A stretch of DNA of 53,349 bases from contig NZ_AXAZ01000060.1 in NCBI RefSeq assembly GCF_000473065.1, positions 1 to 53,349 of the forward strand. Direction: 5' to 3'. A program made the position numbers and the translations under genes. The first letter of the stretch is position 1. Each line of letters begins with the position of its first letter. The stretch is from Bradyrhizobium sp. WSM1743 (lineage in GTDB: Bacteria; Pseudomonadota; Alphaproteobacteria; Rhizobiales; Xanthobacteraceae). Positions 15,193 through 24,216 of this stretch are shown piece by piece. The notes below the pieces were generated by a model. It was not told the origin of the DNA, ran no database searches, and saw only the letters and a list, made by a program, of their open reading frames with translations.

Positions 15193-15254
15193 GCCGGGTC
15201 AGGCCGTCGGCCGCGCACCCGCCTCAGCGAGCCCTGGGCTTGCGGAAACGCTGC

Positions 15255-17798
15255 TTAAAACCCCACCTTCAGGCCCAGTCGCACGTTGTAGGTAACGGCA
15301 GGGTCACTGGTGAATTGGGCATCCGCCGAGCCAAACAGTGCGGTGTTGCGAGCCACGATCGTGTCGAAGCCGAGGCCGACCGTGCCTCCAAACACGCTGG
15401 CAGCGCTGGTGTAGTTCACGGTGAAATCGGTCCCAGAGAAGCTGGCGCCAAATCGCTGCGGACCGACGCGCTGTTGGCCGAGCACCGAAGCGGTGAGCGA
15501 GAGTTTGGTAAGGGGGCTGGCTCCGCCGGTGAAGAATTCACGCGAGAACACCGCACCGACCCGCTCTTCGAAGAGATGGACTTGGCGCGCCTGGTAGGCC
15601 AGGTTCTGAGAGGAACCGGTTTCCGAATAACCCTCGTTGAAGGTGCCGCTGTAGCCAACCCGGACGAAGGGCGTGACGGTGACGGCAGGGCTGATTGTGT
15701 AGCGATAGCCGAGAGCGGCCTGCGGTGCGATGAAGTAGCCGCCGAAAGTTCCGACCGCAGTTTCCGTGGTGGCGGAATAGACCGTGCGCGTGCTTCTGGA
15801 ATCGAGCCCACCCGTCGCAAGGGCCAGGTCGAACACCAGCGGCCCCCATTCCCGGCGACCGTAAACGCCGCCGAAATAGACGTCCGATTTCAGCGTGCCG
15901 GAGCCGTCCGCCATCCAGCCGGACAGGCTGCCCGCGCCGGCAAAGCCGCCGACCCGCCAATTCTCGAGCCTGCGATCGAAGCCGATCAGGCCACCATACT
16001 GGTTCGTGGTCGATCCGGCAGCCGATGGCGTCGATAGCTGGTTGCGAAGGCCCGCGAAGCTGCGCGCCCAGAACAGGTTGCCATAGGCGTCCATGCTGGT
16101 GCCTTGTGGCATGGACGCCATGGCAAGCCTGTTGCCGGAGCCGCGAAGCTGGTCGGGGAGCTGCGGCGCCAGGCTGCCGGAAGCACCATCCGCGTAGCCG
16201 ATGGCGGGGCTGGAGGCCACGGTTTGCGGATAGTCGATGTTGTTGTCGAGGATGCCCGAGATGATGTTGAACAGCGAGCGGGTGAAATCCGGCACCATCG
16301 TCGGCGTGCTCGCCACGTTCGAAACGTTGGTCACGACGATATTGCCGGTGCCAGCGCCGTTCAGGCCCGACGTGATCAGCGTCTGCGAGCTGCTGGAGAG
16401 ATTGATCGTGTTGGACGCGACCAGATATTGGTCGACCGGAAGGGTGTAGCTGCCGGTGCCGAAGTTGATCGTATTGCCGATGTTGTTGAAGTAGTAGATT
16501 GCGCCGTTGAAGACCGCACCCGGAAGCACGTTCAGCACATGGCCGGTGCTGCCCGCCACGGCATAGGTGATGGAACCTGCTGCGCCGGAGATCGTGCCGG
16601 CATTGGTGATGGTGCTGTTGTTGCGGGTGATGGCGATGCCGGAAAGGCCCGAGATCGTGCCCGAAGCACTGTTGGTGATATTGGAGCCCGCGCCTGCGAA
16701 CACAGCGGTGCCGACCGCGCCCGATGTGATGCTGCCGCTATTGGTGAGCGTCAGCGCCCCCACAGCACGGATGCCGACGCCAGTGACGTTAGTGACGCCG
16801 CCTGAAATGCTGCCGGTGTTGATGACAGTCAGCGCCGAGCCGCCGGCGGGACTGAAGATGCCGCCACCATCGGACGTGATCGTGCCCGAATTGGTCACCG
16901 TGCCGCCGCCTGAGGCATACAGCGCCCAGCCGTTGTTGAAGCCGCTGGCGGTGATGGTTCCCTGATTGTTCAGGGTGACCGAGCCGACGACGTTGGCGAT
17001 GCCATTGAGGCCCGAGATGCTGCCTCCGACATCGTTATGAACCTGGAAATTCAAACCGTCGACAGAGACGCCGGTGCCGTTACTGGCGGAGATGGTCCCT
17101 CTGTTGTCGACGAACGCATTGTCACCGCTGCCGCTGATGCCGTTCTGAAAGCCGGCGATGGTGCCGCCCGCGTTGTTGTGGATGGTAGAGCTCCCGCCAC
17201 CCGCTGTCGGTCCGAACACGACGCCGGATAGTCCGGCTCCGGTGATCGTTCCGTAATTTGTGAGATCCAGGTCGTGTGCGACGTTGAGGCCGTTGGCGGC
17301 GCCGCTGATCGTCGCTCCACCATAGTTCTTCACGTTCGAAGCGCCGAGCTGGCCGCCGAGCTGGACGGCGTCGCCGCCGGTGCCCGTGATCTGGCCAAAG
17401 TTGTATATATTGGCGCCGCCGACGTTCGAGATGCCAAGGTTGCCGGAAATCACGCCGGTTGAGCTATTTATGATCGAGCCGAAGCCGCCGGCAGACACGC
17501 CAACTCCGTTGATGCTGGTGATCGTGCCGCTGTTATCGGTGATGATTATATCGTTGCCGGTTGCAACACCGGCGCTGGAGACTCCGGAAATCGATCCATC
17601 GTTGAGCGTGAGATGGAGGGTTCCTGTGTCCTGGATACCGTAGCTCGCGCCGGAAATCGTTGCGGAGTTCGAGCAGGTCTGATTGGCACCGGTGACCGTG
17701 CAGGCGGCCAAGGCGGGGGCGAGCTCTCCCGAGCCCAGGACGAGGGCAAAGGACCACGCGCTCGCGCAACAGGCCTTCCGGATCAAACTGGACGTCAT
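15255..17798 (-). CDS. Autotransporter with beta-helix passenger
   Basis: 847 aa. A signal peptide (AWSFALVLGSGELAPALA/A) leads to about 480 residues of degenerate repeats of the type N-x-G-T-I-[ST]-G/A, for instance NQGTITASG, NSGTITSDGG and NTGSISGG, predicting a beta-helix. From about residue 590 the sequence is an autotransporter translocator (WARSFAGLRNQLSTPS ... LIGFDRRLENWRVGGFAGAG ... ) with alternating strands and a terminal aromatic LGLKVGF, as required for BAM insertion. Only two cysteines occur, near the mature N-terminus. No protease or adhesin motif identifies the cargo. It faces an AraC regulator across ~370 bp with direct repeats. Confidence 0.92.
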   Translation of the reverse strand: MTSSLIRKACCASAWSFALVLGSGELAPALAACTVTGANQTCSNSATISGASYGIQDTGTLHLTLNDGSISGVSSAGVATGNDIIITDNSGTITSINGVGVSAGGFGSIINSSTGVISGNLGISNVGGANIYNFGQITGTGGDAVQLGGQLGASNVKNYGGATISGAANGLNVAHDLDLTNYGTITGAGLSGVVFGPTAGGGSSTIHNNAGGTIAGFQNGISGSGDNAFVDNRGTISASNGTGVSVDGLNFQVHNDVGGSISGLNGIANVVGSVTLNNQGTITASGFNNGWALYASGGGTVTNSGTITSDGGGIFSPAGGSALTVINTGSISGGVTNVTGVGIRAVGALTLTNSGSITSGAVGTAVFAGAGSNITNSASGTISGLSGIAITRNNSTITNAGTISGAAGSITYAVAGSTGHVLNVLPGAVFNGAIYYFNNIGNTINFGTGSYTLPVDQYLVASNTINLSSSSQTLITSGLNGAGTGNIVVTNVSNVASTPTMVPDFTRSLFNIISGILDNNIDYPQTVASSPAIGYADGASGSLAPQLPDQLRGSGNRLAMASMPQGTSMDAYGNLFWARSFAGLRNQLSTPSAAGSTTNQYGGLIGFDRRLENWRVGGFAGAGSLSGWMADGSGTLKSDVYFGGVYGRREWGPLVFDLALATGGLDSRSTRTVYSATTETAVGTFGGYFIAPQAALGYRYTISPAVTVTPFVRVGYSGTFNEGYSETGSSQNLAYQARQVHLFEERVGAVFSREFFTGGASPLTKLSLTASVLGQQRVGPQRFGASFSGTDFTVNYTSAASVFGGTVGLGFDTIVARNTALFGSADAQFTSDPAVTYNVRLGLKVGF

Positions 17799-17932
17799 GC
17801 AACCATTCCCCGCACTTGCAGAATCTCGCGGGGACTATGTCGGGCGGCGGGACGAACTTCTCGGCAGCCCTGACACTGCGTTATGTGAAAAAATGACGGT
17901 GTCGCATTTCGGAAACGTTCGCGGCGCGGCGA

Positions 17933-17976
17933 CTGTCAAATCTGCCTGTCGTGGCTGTCAAATATGCGTAGACAGC
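17933..17976. promoter_or_regulatory. Direct and inverted repeats in the autotransporter/AraC intergenic region
   Basis: CTGTCAAAT occurs at 17933-17941 and again at 17955-17963, 22 bp apart (two helical turns). The second copy is also part of an inverted pair, GCTGTC (17954-17959) with GACAGC (17971-17976). AraC-family activators typically bind tandem sites spaced like this, so the adjacent regulator at 18170 is the obvious candidate; no direct proof. Confidence 0.45.
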
Positions 17977-18058
17977 ACGCCGAAGGTGCGAGATCGATGA
18001 ACGCGACGGCGTAGGGCTGCGACAGACCATCTAAGGCGCGCACCGGCGGCCCTCGCAC

Positions 18059-18074
18059 CGGCACGGCAATTGCA
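18059..18074 (+). promoter_or_regulatory. Sigma-54 (-24/-12) promoter candidate
   Basis: CGGCACGGCAATTGCA matches the consensus TGGCACG-N4-TTGCA except for the first base, with the required GG and GC exactly ten bases apart. It points toward the AraC gene 96 bp downstream. I see no enhancer-binding site of the NifA type (TGT-N10-ACA) nearby, so a chance match is possible. Confidence 0.35.
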
Positions 18075-18169
18075 GAATTCGAGTGATTGCCTGAGGCGCA
18101 CGGGGGCCGCAAAGTTGCAAGTTGGTTCGCGCCGTCGCAATCTCCTTTCCTTTTTATCCACGAGCCCTG

Positions 18170-19135
18170 ATGATTGTTTCCCGCGCCAGGCTGACGACTT
18201 CCGATATTCCGGAAGCCACCGCCGAGGACATGGTCGCGCTTTGGTCCAGCCGTCATCTCTACCGCCTCGCCATCCGTCCCGTTGACGACGTGCCGCTCGA
18301 ACTGACGAGCGATCTCATGGTGTTTCCCGACTTTACTTTTGCCCTCGGCGAAAACTCTCCGATCGCGGTCAGGGTCAGCGCGGAGATCGGCCACGAGGAT
18401 GCCGTCTACCTGAGCCTGGTGCTAACGGGCGGAGGAGCAGTCAGCGGCCGCAATTGGGAGCACGAGAACAAACCGGGCGACGGCTTGTTTCACTGGTGCG
18501 ACGAGGGCTTCCACGTGCATCAGCCGCAGCGCTCGCGCATCATAAATCTGCGACTATCGGTCGATGCCATCCGGCGTCGCGCCGATCTGCGGAACGATCC
18601 TCCCTTGCGCCGCGTCGCGGCCGGTCATCCGGCCATGGCGCTGTTGCGCAACTATGTCGAGACGCTGCAATCAGCCGATCTGAGCCACGTCACTCCGGCG
18701 TTTGCCGAAGCCACCAGCAGCCATCTTCACGACCTGGCCGGGCTTGCCCTCGGCGCGAACCGCGACGGAATACACAGCGCTCAAACCATGGGGGTTCCGG
18801 CCGTCCGCTTGGCGCTCGCCAAGGAACTGGTCGCCCGACATCTCGACAATCCCAGGCTCAACGACGATTTTCTGTCCAGGCAAATGGGCCTGTCGCGCAG
18901 CTACATCCGCAAGCTCTTCGCGGGCGAGGACTATGCTGTTGCGGCCTATATCCGTCGCGAGCGGCTGCTCAAAGCCCGCCGCTTCCTGTCGGACCCCACC
19001 GCAGCGCGGATCAAGATTCTCGACATTGCGAGCCTGCACGGTTTCGACGACGTCTCGACCTTCAACCGCGCCTTCCGCCGCATGTTCGACATCTCGCCCA
19101 GCGAAGCCCGGGATGAGGCGAAGCGCGAGGACTGA
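18170..19135 (+). CDS. AraC-family transcriptional regulator
   Basis: 321 aa from the ATG at 18170 (a TTG at 18122 is in frame). The C-terminal ~100 residues hold two helix-turn-helices: LARHLDNPRLNDDFLSRQMG-type first motif with LSRSYIRKLFAGED, and the signature ILDIASLHGFDDVSTFNRAFRRMFDISPSEAR. The N-terminal part resembles the AraC-binding-like (cupin) domain of the ligand-responsive group (LVLTGGGAVSGRNWEHENKPGDG). The ligand is unknown. Divergent from the autotransporter, with repeats suited to AraC binding between them. Confidence 0.93.
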   Translation: MIVSRARLTTSDIPEATAEDMVALWSSRHLYRLAIRPVDDVPLELTSDLMVFPDFTFALGENSPIAVRVSAEIGHEDAVYLSLVLTGGGAVSGRNWEHENKPGDGLFHWCDEGFHVHQPQRSRIINLRLSVDAIRRRADLRNDPPLRRVAAGHPAMALLRNYVETLQSADLSHVTPAFAEATSSHLHDLAGLALGANRDGIHSAQTMGVPAVRLALAKELVARHLDNPRLNDDFLSRQMGLSRSYIRKLFAGEDYAVAAYIRRERLLKARRFLSDPTAARIKILDIASLHGFDDVSTFNRAFRRMFDISPSEARDEAKRED

Positions 19136-19191
19136 GACCGGTCAGCTCTTGGCTTGCTCTCGGAGCGCAACACAGTGGGCCGACGTCCGAG

Positions 19192-20124
19192 CTAACCCGC
19201 CCGCATCACCGCATCCACCAGCAATCCCGCGAACAGCAGCAAGCCCGCATCCCTGTTCGACTTGAACAGGCGGAGGCACAGCTCGGGATCGTCGATCTTC
19301 AAGCGCAGGATCTGCGCGGCGAGATGCGCGGCAAAAGCGGCGAGCCCGAGCCAGGCCGGCCAGCGCGCCTCGCCGGACGCCAGCGCGACGCCGATCAGCA
19401 TCACCGCGAGCCCGTAGAACAGGACCAGCGCCTGGCGCGTATGCGCGCCGAACAGGCGCGCGGTCGACTTGATGCCGATCAGCGCGTCATCCTCGGCATC
19501 CTGATGCGCGTAGATCGTGTCATAGCCGATCACCCATGAAATCGCGCCGGCATAGAGCACGAGCGCGGTGACGTCGATGCGTCCGAAGGTGACGGCAAAT
19601 CCCATCAAGGCGCCCCAGGAGAAGGCAAGCCCGAGCACGATCTGCGGCCACCAGGTAATGCGCTTCATGAATGGATAGATCGCGACGATCACGAGCGAGG
19701 CGATGCCGGTCAAGATCGCGAAGCGGTTGAATTGCAGGAGCACCACGAGGCCGATCAGCGCCTGCGCGACCATGAAGAGCAGCGCCTGCTTGGTGGTCAC
19801 CTGCCCTGACGGCAGTGGCCGCGAGCGCGTGCGCTCGACCTTGTCGTCGAGATCGCGGTCGGTGATGTCATTCCACGTGCAGCCCGCGCCGCGCATCACG
19901 AAGGCGCCGATGAAGAACAGCACGATGGTGAGCGGCAGGCCGCGGACGTCGTGCGCCATGCCGGCGGCCAGCGCCGCCGACCACCAGCACGGCATCAAGA
20001 GCAGCCAGGAGCCGATCGGACGGTCGAAGCGGGACAGGCGCAAATAGGGTCGCGCCCAGAGCGGCGCGCGCGTATCGACCCAGTTGCCAGTGGAATCGGC
20101 AACGCGGGCGGATGAGTCGCTCAT
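19192..20124 (-). CDS. ubiA: 4-hydroxybenzoate octaprenyltransferase
   Basis: 310 aa, inner-membrane prenyltransferase that attaches the polyprenyl chain to 4-hydroxybenzoate in ubiquinone synthesis. The first Asp-rich motif is NDITDRDLDDKVERTRSRPLPSG and the second is GYDTIYAHQDAEDD, binding Mg-diphosphate. About eight membrane helices follow the pattern of the family (LLLMPCWWSAALAAG, IVLFFIGAFVMRGAG). The ATG overlaps the secreted-protein gene upstream by four bases, so both are probably one transcript. Confidence 0.95.
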   Translation of the reverse strand: MSDSSARVADSTGNWVDTRAPLWARPYLRLSRFDRPIGSWLLLMPCWWSAALAAGMAHDVRGLPLTIVLFFIGAFVMRGAGCTWNDITDRDLDDKVERTRSRPLPSGQVTTKQALLFMVAQALIGLVVLLQFNRFAILTGIASLVIVAIYPFMKRITWWPQIVLGLAFSWGALMGFAVTFGRIDVTALVLYAGAISWVIGYDTIYAHQDAEDDALIGIKSTARLFGAHTRQALVLFYGLAVMLIGVALASGEARWPAWLGLAAFAAHLAAQILRLKIDDPELCLRLFKSNRDAGLLLFAGLLVDAVMRAG

Positions 20125-20780
20125 CGGGTCAGGACGTTGCCGTTGAGCGTATCGAAGGTGCTGCCGCCTTTCTTGCCGGCGTTGGCTTCCGGCGCCGAAC
20201 CCGAACCCAATACCTCGCTCAGCGAGGGACCGGCCGGACGCGCCTGTTGCTGCTGCATCTGCTGCGCAACGTTGCAGACCTTCGCCGCCATGGCCTCGGT
20301 ATTCTTGTGCCCGTCCTTCATCTGCGCGCCGACCTGCGGCGGGATTCCGCATTTGGCGGCGTTGGCCTCGATGTACTTGATCATCTTGGTCTCAGCCTGG
20401 CTGAAATTGCGGATCAGCTTGCAGGCCTCGTCCGGCGGTGCATGACGGTCGCTCGCGGCCTTGATCGCCTTGCCGCGCTTCTCGGCTTCCTCGCGCAGGG
20501 GCATGAACGCCTTCATGCAGTCCTCACCCGGAGCTTGCGTCGGCGGGGCGGCACTGAAAGCGCCGGCGCCGCCGATCGGCGCCGCACCGTTCACGGGAAA
20601 GGACGATTGCGGCGCCGTGCCGACGGAGGCGACGGGCGCCGAGCCGTTCACGGGCGGAAAGGCGGAGCTGCTCGCGGCCTGGTTCGGCAGCGGTGCCGGG
20701 AAGGCGCTCTGCGCATAAGCGCCCGCGGCACCCATGACGACCATGGCGGCAGTGATCGGAACCATCAGATGACGGATCAT
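20121..20780 (-). CDS. Exported hypothetical protein
   Basis: 219 aa. The signal peptide MIRHLMVPITAAMVVMGAA ending GAYAQ is followed by a Ser/Ala/Pro linker with two similar FPPVNGSAPVAS / FPVNGAAPIGG units, and then a helical domain with four cysteines (EDCMKAF, EACKLI, AAKCG, KVCNV). The helical region ALxQxxQMQQQQ near the C-terminus is coiled-coil-like. No family recognised beyond a rhizobial secreted protein. Its stop overlaps the ubiA start (ATGA), suggesting coupled expression with ubiquinone synthesis, possibly fortuitous. Confidence 0.8.
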   Translation of the reverse strand: MIRHLMVPITAAMVVMGAAGAYAQSAFPAPLPNQAASSSAFPPVNGSAPVASVGTAPQSSFPVNGAAPIGGAGAFSAAPPTQAPGEDCMKAFMPLREEAEKRGKAIKAASDRHAPPDEACKLIRNFSQAETKMIKYIEANAAKCGIPPQVGAQMKDGHKNTEAMAAKVCNVAQQMQQQQARPAGPSLSEVLGSGSAPEANAGKKGGSTFDTLNGNVLTR

Positions 20781-20991
20781 GAAGGCAGTCTCTCCGGCAG
20801 GAGCTTACGGGGTTCGGCGTCTTCCCAATTGAAGCGCAACCAGCGTGTTCGCGTTTTTACGATTCCCGCCGGTGCTTAACAACCCGTCGAATAGGGCAAG
20901 AGCGCGGCGCGGAGACGCACCAATTCGGCGATATTTACCCCCAAAAGTGCTGGTTTCGGTTAAGAACGGCGGCAAATCGGACCCTTGAACG

Positions 20992-21747
20992 ATGCCCTCC
21001 CACGATTTTCGCGCCCCCCGCCTGTTCGTTGACGCCCCCCTCGCCCAGGACGCCAGGGTGCCGCTCGACCGCGACCAGGGCAATTATCTGGGCAATGTGC
21101 TGCGGCTGGCCGCCGGGGCCGAGGTCCTGGCCTTCAACGGCCGCGATGGCGAGTGGCAGGCCGCCATCGAAGGCCGCAAGCGGCCGGATGGCCTCGTGGT
21201 CCTCCAGCAGACCCGGCCCCAGGATCGGCTGGCCGACCTCACTTACGTCTTCGCGCCGCTCAAGCATGCCCGGCTGGACTACATGGTGCAGAAGGCCATC
21301 GAGATGGGCGCCGCCGCCCTGCAACCGGTCCTGACCCGGTACACCCAGGCCTCCCGCGTCAACACCGAGCGGATGCGCGCCAATGTGGTCGAGGCGGCCG
21401 AGCAATGCGGCATCCTCAGCATTGCCACCGTGGCCGAGCCGGTGCCGCTGGAGCGCTTCTTGAGCCAGCGCGCCGCCGGCCGCCTGCTGATCTTCTGCGA
21501 CGAGGCGGCGGAGGTCGAAGACCCCGTTCAGAGCCTGCAAAGCGCCCGCGAGGCCGCTCAAGGTATCGACGTGCTGATCGGCCCCGAGGGCGGCTTCGCC
21601 GAGGAGGAGCGGGCGCTGCTGCTGCGGCAGCCCAGGATCCTGCGGCTGGCGCTCGGCCCGCGGATCGTGCGGGCCGATACGGCCGCTGTTGCCGCCCTGG
21701 CGCTGGTGCAGGCGGTGCTGGGTGATTGGGGCGGCAAGTCTGCCTAG
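20992..21747 (+). CDS. rsmE: 16S rRNA (uracil-1498 N3) methyltransferase
   Basis: 251 aa. It methylates U1498 in the 30S subunit with S-adenosylmethionine. An N-terminal PUA-like domain (LFVDAPLAQDARVPLDRDQ) is followed by the SPOUT methyltransferase part, with knot motifs DVLIGPEGGFAEEERALL and LRLALGPRIVRADTAAVAAL. QKAIEMGAAALQPVLTRYTQ and VEAAEQCGILSIATV are other family blocks. Normal length. Divergent from the ubiA pair and followed by a repeat. Confidence 0.95.
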   Translation: MPSHDFRAPRLFVDAPLAQDARVPLDRDQGNYLGNVLRLAAGAEVLAFNGRDGEWQAAIEGRKRPDGLVVLQQTRPQDRLADLTYVFAPLKHARLDYMVQKAIEMGAAALQPVLTRYTQASRVNTERMRANVVEAAEQCGILSIATVAEPVPLERFLSQRAAGRLLIFCDEAAEVEDPVQSLQSAREAAQGIDVLIGPEGGFAEEERALLLRQPRILRLALGPRIVRADTAAVAALALVQAVLGDWGGKSA

Positions 21748-21775
21748 CCCTGTCGGCGATGCAAACGCAGGAAGC

Positions 21776-21859
21776 CGTCATGCCCGGGCTTGTCCCGGGC
21801 ATCCACGTTGTTGTGCCCGTGGCCAGGCGTGGATGGCCGGGACAAGCCCGGGCATGACG
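21776..21859. repeat. Palindromic intergenic repeat
   Basis: CGTCATGCCCGGGCTTGTCC at the left and GGACAAGCCCGGGCATGACG at the right form one long imperfect hairpin with CATCCACG/CGTGGATG inside. A further rhizobial repeat family, between rsmE and hisZ; the rest of 21860-21997 shows only the hisZ leader. Confidence 0.85.
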
Positions 21860-21997
21860 ACGGAAAGATGAATTGCCCGGCTGTTAAGCGATTGATCCTT
21901 TGGAGGTCGAAACCGCTGTCGGGCCATGCTAAGGGCTGCGGCAATTCCCTTGCTTCCCCTTGCCCTGCCCGGTTCCACCGGGACCATGGACCCTGTG

Positions 21998-23149
21998 ATG
22001 ACCGCGACTGCCACCTCAAATGCTGCCGGCTCCGCCGCCTGGGCGGATACGCTGCTCTTGTCGTTCGCGCAGGCCGGCTATGTCAGGGCCGAGCCTGCCA
22101 TCCTGCAGCCGGCCGAGCCGTTCCTGGACCTCTCCGGCGAGGACATCCGCAGGAGCCTGTACCTGACCACGGACCTCTCCGGCGAGGAGCTGTGCCTGCG
22201 TCCGGACCTGACCATTCCCGTCGCCCGCGATTACCTCGCATCTAGCCGGGCCGGCCAGCCAGCCGGGTTCAGCTATCTGGGTCCGGTGTTCCGCTACCGT
22301 AGCGGCCGGGCCAGCGAATTCCTGCAAGCCGGCATCGAATCATTCGGCCGCCAGGACCGCGCCGCGGCTGACGCCGAGATGCTGGCCCTGGCGCTGGAGG
22401 CGACCGCCGCCTTCGGGGTCCGCGATGTCGAGATCCGCACCGGCGACGTCGCGCTGTTCAATGCGCTGCTCGACGCGCTCAACCTTTATCCGGTCTGGCG
22501 CCGCCGCCTGGTCAAGGATTTCAACCGCAAGATCAGCCTCGAGCAGGATCTGGAGCGGCTGGCGGCCGCAGCCACCGCGACGCGCAGCGAATATGAGGGC
22601 GTGCTGGCTGCGCTGGCCGGCTCCGACCGCAAGGCGGCGCTCGCCTTCGTTACTGATCTGATGTCGATCGCCGGCACCACCAATGTCGGCGGCCGCACCA
22701 CGGCCGAGATCGCCGATCGCTTCCTCGAGCAATCGACGCTGAAGGGCGGCGCGCTGCCGCGCGAGGCGATCGCCGTGCTCAAGCGCTTCCTGTCGATATC
22801 AGGCAACCCCGACGATGCCATCGCCGAGCTGCGCGCGCTCACGACCGACGCGAAGCTCGATCTCACGACGGCGATCGATCAGTTCGAGAGCCGGGTCGGC
22901 TTCATGGCCGCGCGTGGCATCGACGTGAAGCAGACGCGCTTTTCGACCGCGTTCGGGCGCGGGCTCGACTATTACACCGGCTTCGAATTCGAGCTGCATC
23001 ACAGGGGCAACGGCGCCGAGCCGCTGGTCGCCGGCGGCCGCTATGACGGGCTGATGACCCAGCTCGGCTCGGCCGCGCCGATTCCCGCGGTCGGCTTCTC
23101 GGTCTGGGTGGACGCGCTGACGAAGATCGGCCGCAAGGTGGGAGCTTAA
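21998..23149 (+). CDS. hisZ: ATP phosphoribosyltransferase regulatory subunit
   Basis: 383 aa from the ATG at 21998; ATGs at 21986 and 21926 are also in frame and the site is not marked by a good ribosome-binding sequence. HisZ is a histidyl-tRNA-synthetase paralogue without aminoacylation, which forms a hetero-octamer with HisG for the first step of histidine synthesis. Class II synthetase motifs remain: EELCLRPDLTIPVARDYL, SYLGPVFRYRSGRASEFLQAGIE, and FGRGLDYYTGFEFEL. hisG starts three bases after its stop. Confidence 0.94.
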   Translation: MTATATSNAAGSAAWADTLLLSFAQAGYVRAEPAILQPAEPFLDLSGEDIRRSLYLTTDLSGEELCLRPDLTIPVARDYLASSRAGQPAGFSYLGPVFRYRSGRASEFLQAGIESFGRQDRAAADAEMLALALEATAAFGVRDVEIRTGDVALFNALLDALNLYPVWRRRLVKDFNRKISLEQDLERLAAAATATRSEYEGVLAALAGSDRKAALAFVTDLMSIAGTTNVGGRTTAEIADRFLEQSTLKGGALPREAIAVLKRFLSISGNPDDAIAELRALTTDAKLDLTTAIDQFESRVGFMAARGIDVKQTRFSTAFGRGLDYYTGFEFELHHRGNGAEPLVAGGRYDGLMTQLGSAAPIPAVGFSVWVDALTKIGRKVGA

Positions 23150-23152
23150 GTC

Positions 23153-24130
23153 ATGAGCGCGCCATTCGTTCTGGCCGTTCCATCCAAGGGCCGCCTGCAG
23201 GAGAATACCGAGGCCTTCTTCGCCCGCGCCGGGCTCAAGTTGTCGAAAGCCGGCGGCGCCCGCGACTATCGCGGCACCATCGCCGGGCTCGACAATGTCG
23301 AGGTCGCCTATCTCTCGGCGAGCGAGATCGCCGCGCAGCTGTCGCGGGGCTTCGCCCATCTCGGCGTCACCGGTGAGGACCTGGTGCGCGAGAACATTGC
23401 CGATGCCGATAAGCGCGTGTCGCTGATCGACGGGCTCGGCTTCGGCTATGCCGACGTCGTGGTCGCGGTGCCGCAGGCCTGGATCGACGTCCGCACCATG
23501 GCCGACCTCGACGACGTCACCACCGGCTTCCGCGAGCAGCATCATAGGCGGATGCGGGTCGCGACCAAGTTCGTCAACCTTACCCGCACCTTCTTCCAGA
23601 GCCACGGCATCACCGATTACCGCATCGTCGAAAGCGCGGGCGCCACCGAGGGCGCGCCAGCGGCCGGCAGCGCCGAGCTGATCGTCGACATCACCACGAC
23701 CGGCGCAACGCTCGCCGCCAATGGCCTGCGGGTGCTCGACGACGGCGTGATCCTGCGCAGCCAGGCCAATCTGGTGGCATCCAAAGAGGCCGACTGGTCG
23801 CCGCAAGCGCGGGAGACCGCGCGTGTCATCCTCGATCACATCGCAGCGCGGGCGCGGGCCAACAAATACCGCGAGGTCCGCACCCGCTTCCGGCAATGCG
23901 ACGCCGCCCTGCTCGGCGAGGCCCACAGCCGATACGGCGTCGAGGCCCCGTTCGGCGGTCCGACTTCGTCAGGCATGCTGACGCTGCACTGCCCGCCCGG
24001 GCAGCTCTATGCGCTGGCGAGCTTCCTGCGCGAGCATGGCGCCGAGACCGTCTCGGTGGTCTCGCTCGACTACGTGTTCGACCGGGAGAACCCGCTATTC
24101 GCCAAGCTTGAGGCGTTCCTGGGACGGTAA
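23153..24130 (+). CDS. hisG: ATP phosphoribosyltransferase
   Basis: 325 aa. It condenses ATP and PRPP to phosphoribosyl-ATP. The catalytic domains are clear: VLAVPSKGRLQENTEAFF, GVTGEDLVRE, VATKFVNLTRTFF and the PRPP loop AELIVDITTTGATLAANGL. Short-form enzymes that depend on HisZ end at about residue 210-230; this one continues by about 95 residues to GPTSSGMLTLHCPPGQLY and LREHGAETVSVVSLDYVF, resembling the C-terminal ACT-like domain of long-form HisG. Having both HisZ and this extension is notable. The gene follows hisZ at three bases and is clearly co-transcribed. Confidence 0.95.
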   Translation: MSAPFVLAVPSKGRLQENTEAFFARAGLKLSKAGGARDYRGTIAGLDNVEVAYLSASEIAAQLSRGFAHLGVTGEDLVRENIADADKRVSLIDGLGFGYADVVVAVPQAWIDVRTMADLDDVTTGFREQHHRRMRVATKFVNLTRTFFQSHGITDYRIVESAGATEGAPAAGSAELIVDITTTGATLAANGLRVLDDGVILRSQANLVASKEADWSPQARETARVILDHIAARARANKYREVRTRFRQCDAALLGEAHSRYGVEAPFGGPTSSGMLTLHCPPGQLYALASFLREHGAETVSVVSLDYVFDRENPLFAKLEAFLGR

Positions 24131-24216
24131 GCCCCGGGTTCGTTCAGCTTACCGACAGCAAACGGCAGCTATCATATGCGGTTGAGAAGACCAAAACGCC
24201 TCTGGAACCTTGATCG

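Noticed and set aside
17883..18060. NifA-type upstream activator site (TGT-N10-ACA) for the sigma-54-like motif
   Set aside because: The only TGT...ACA pair seen has 13 rather than 10 intervening bases, so it does not match.
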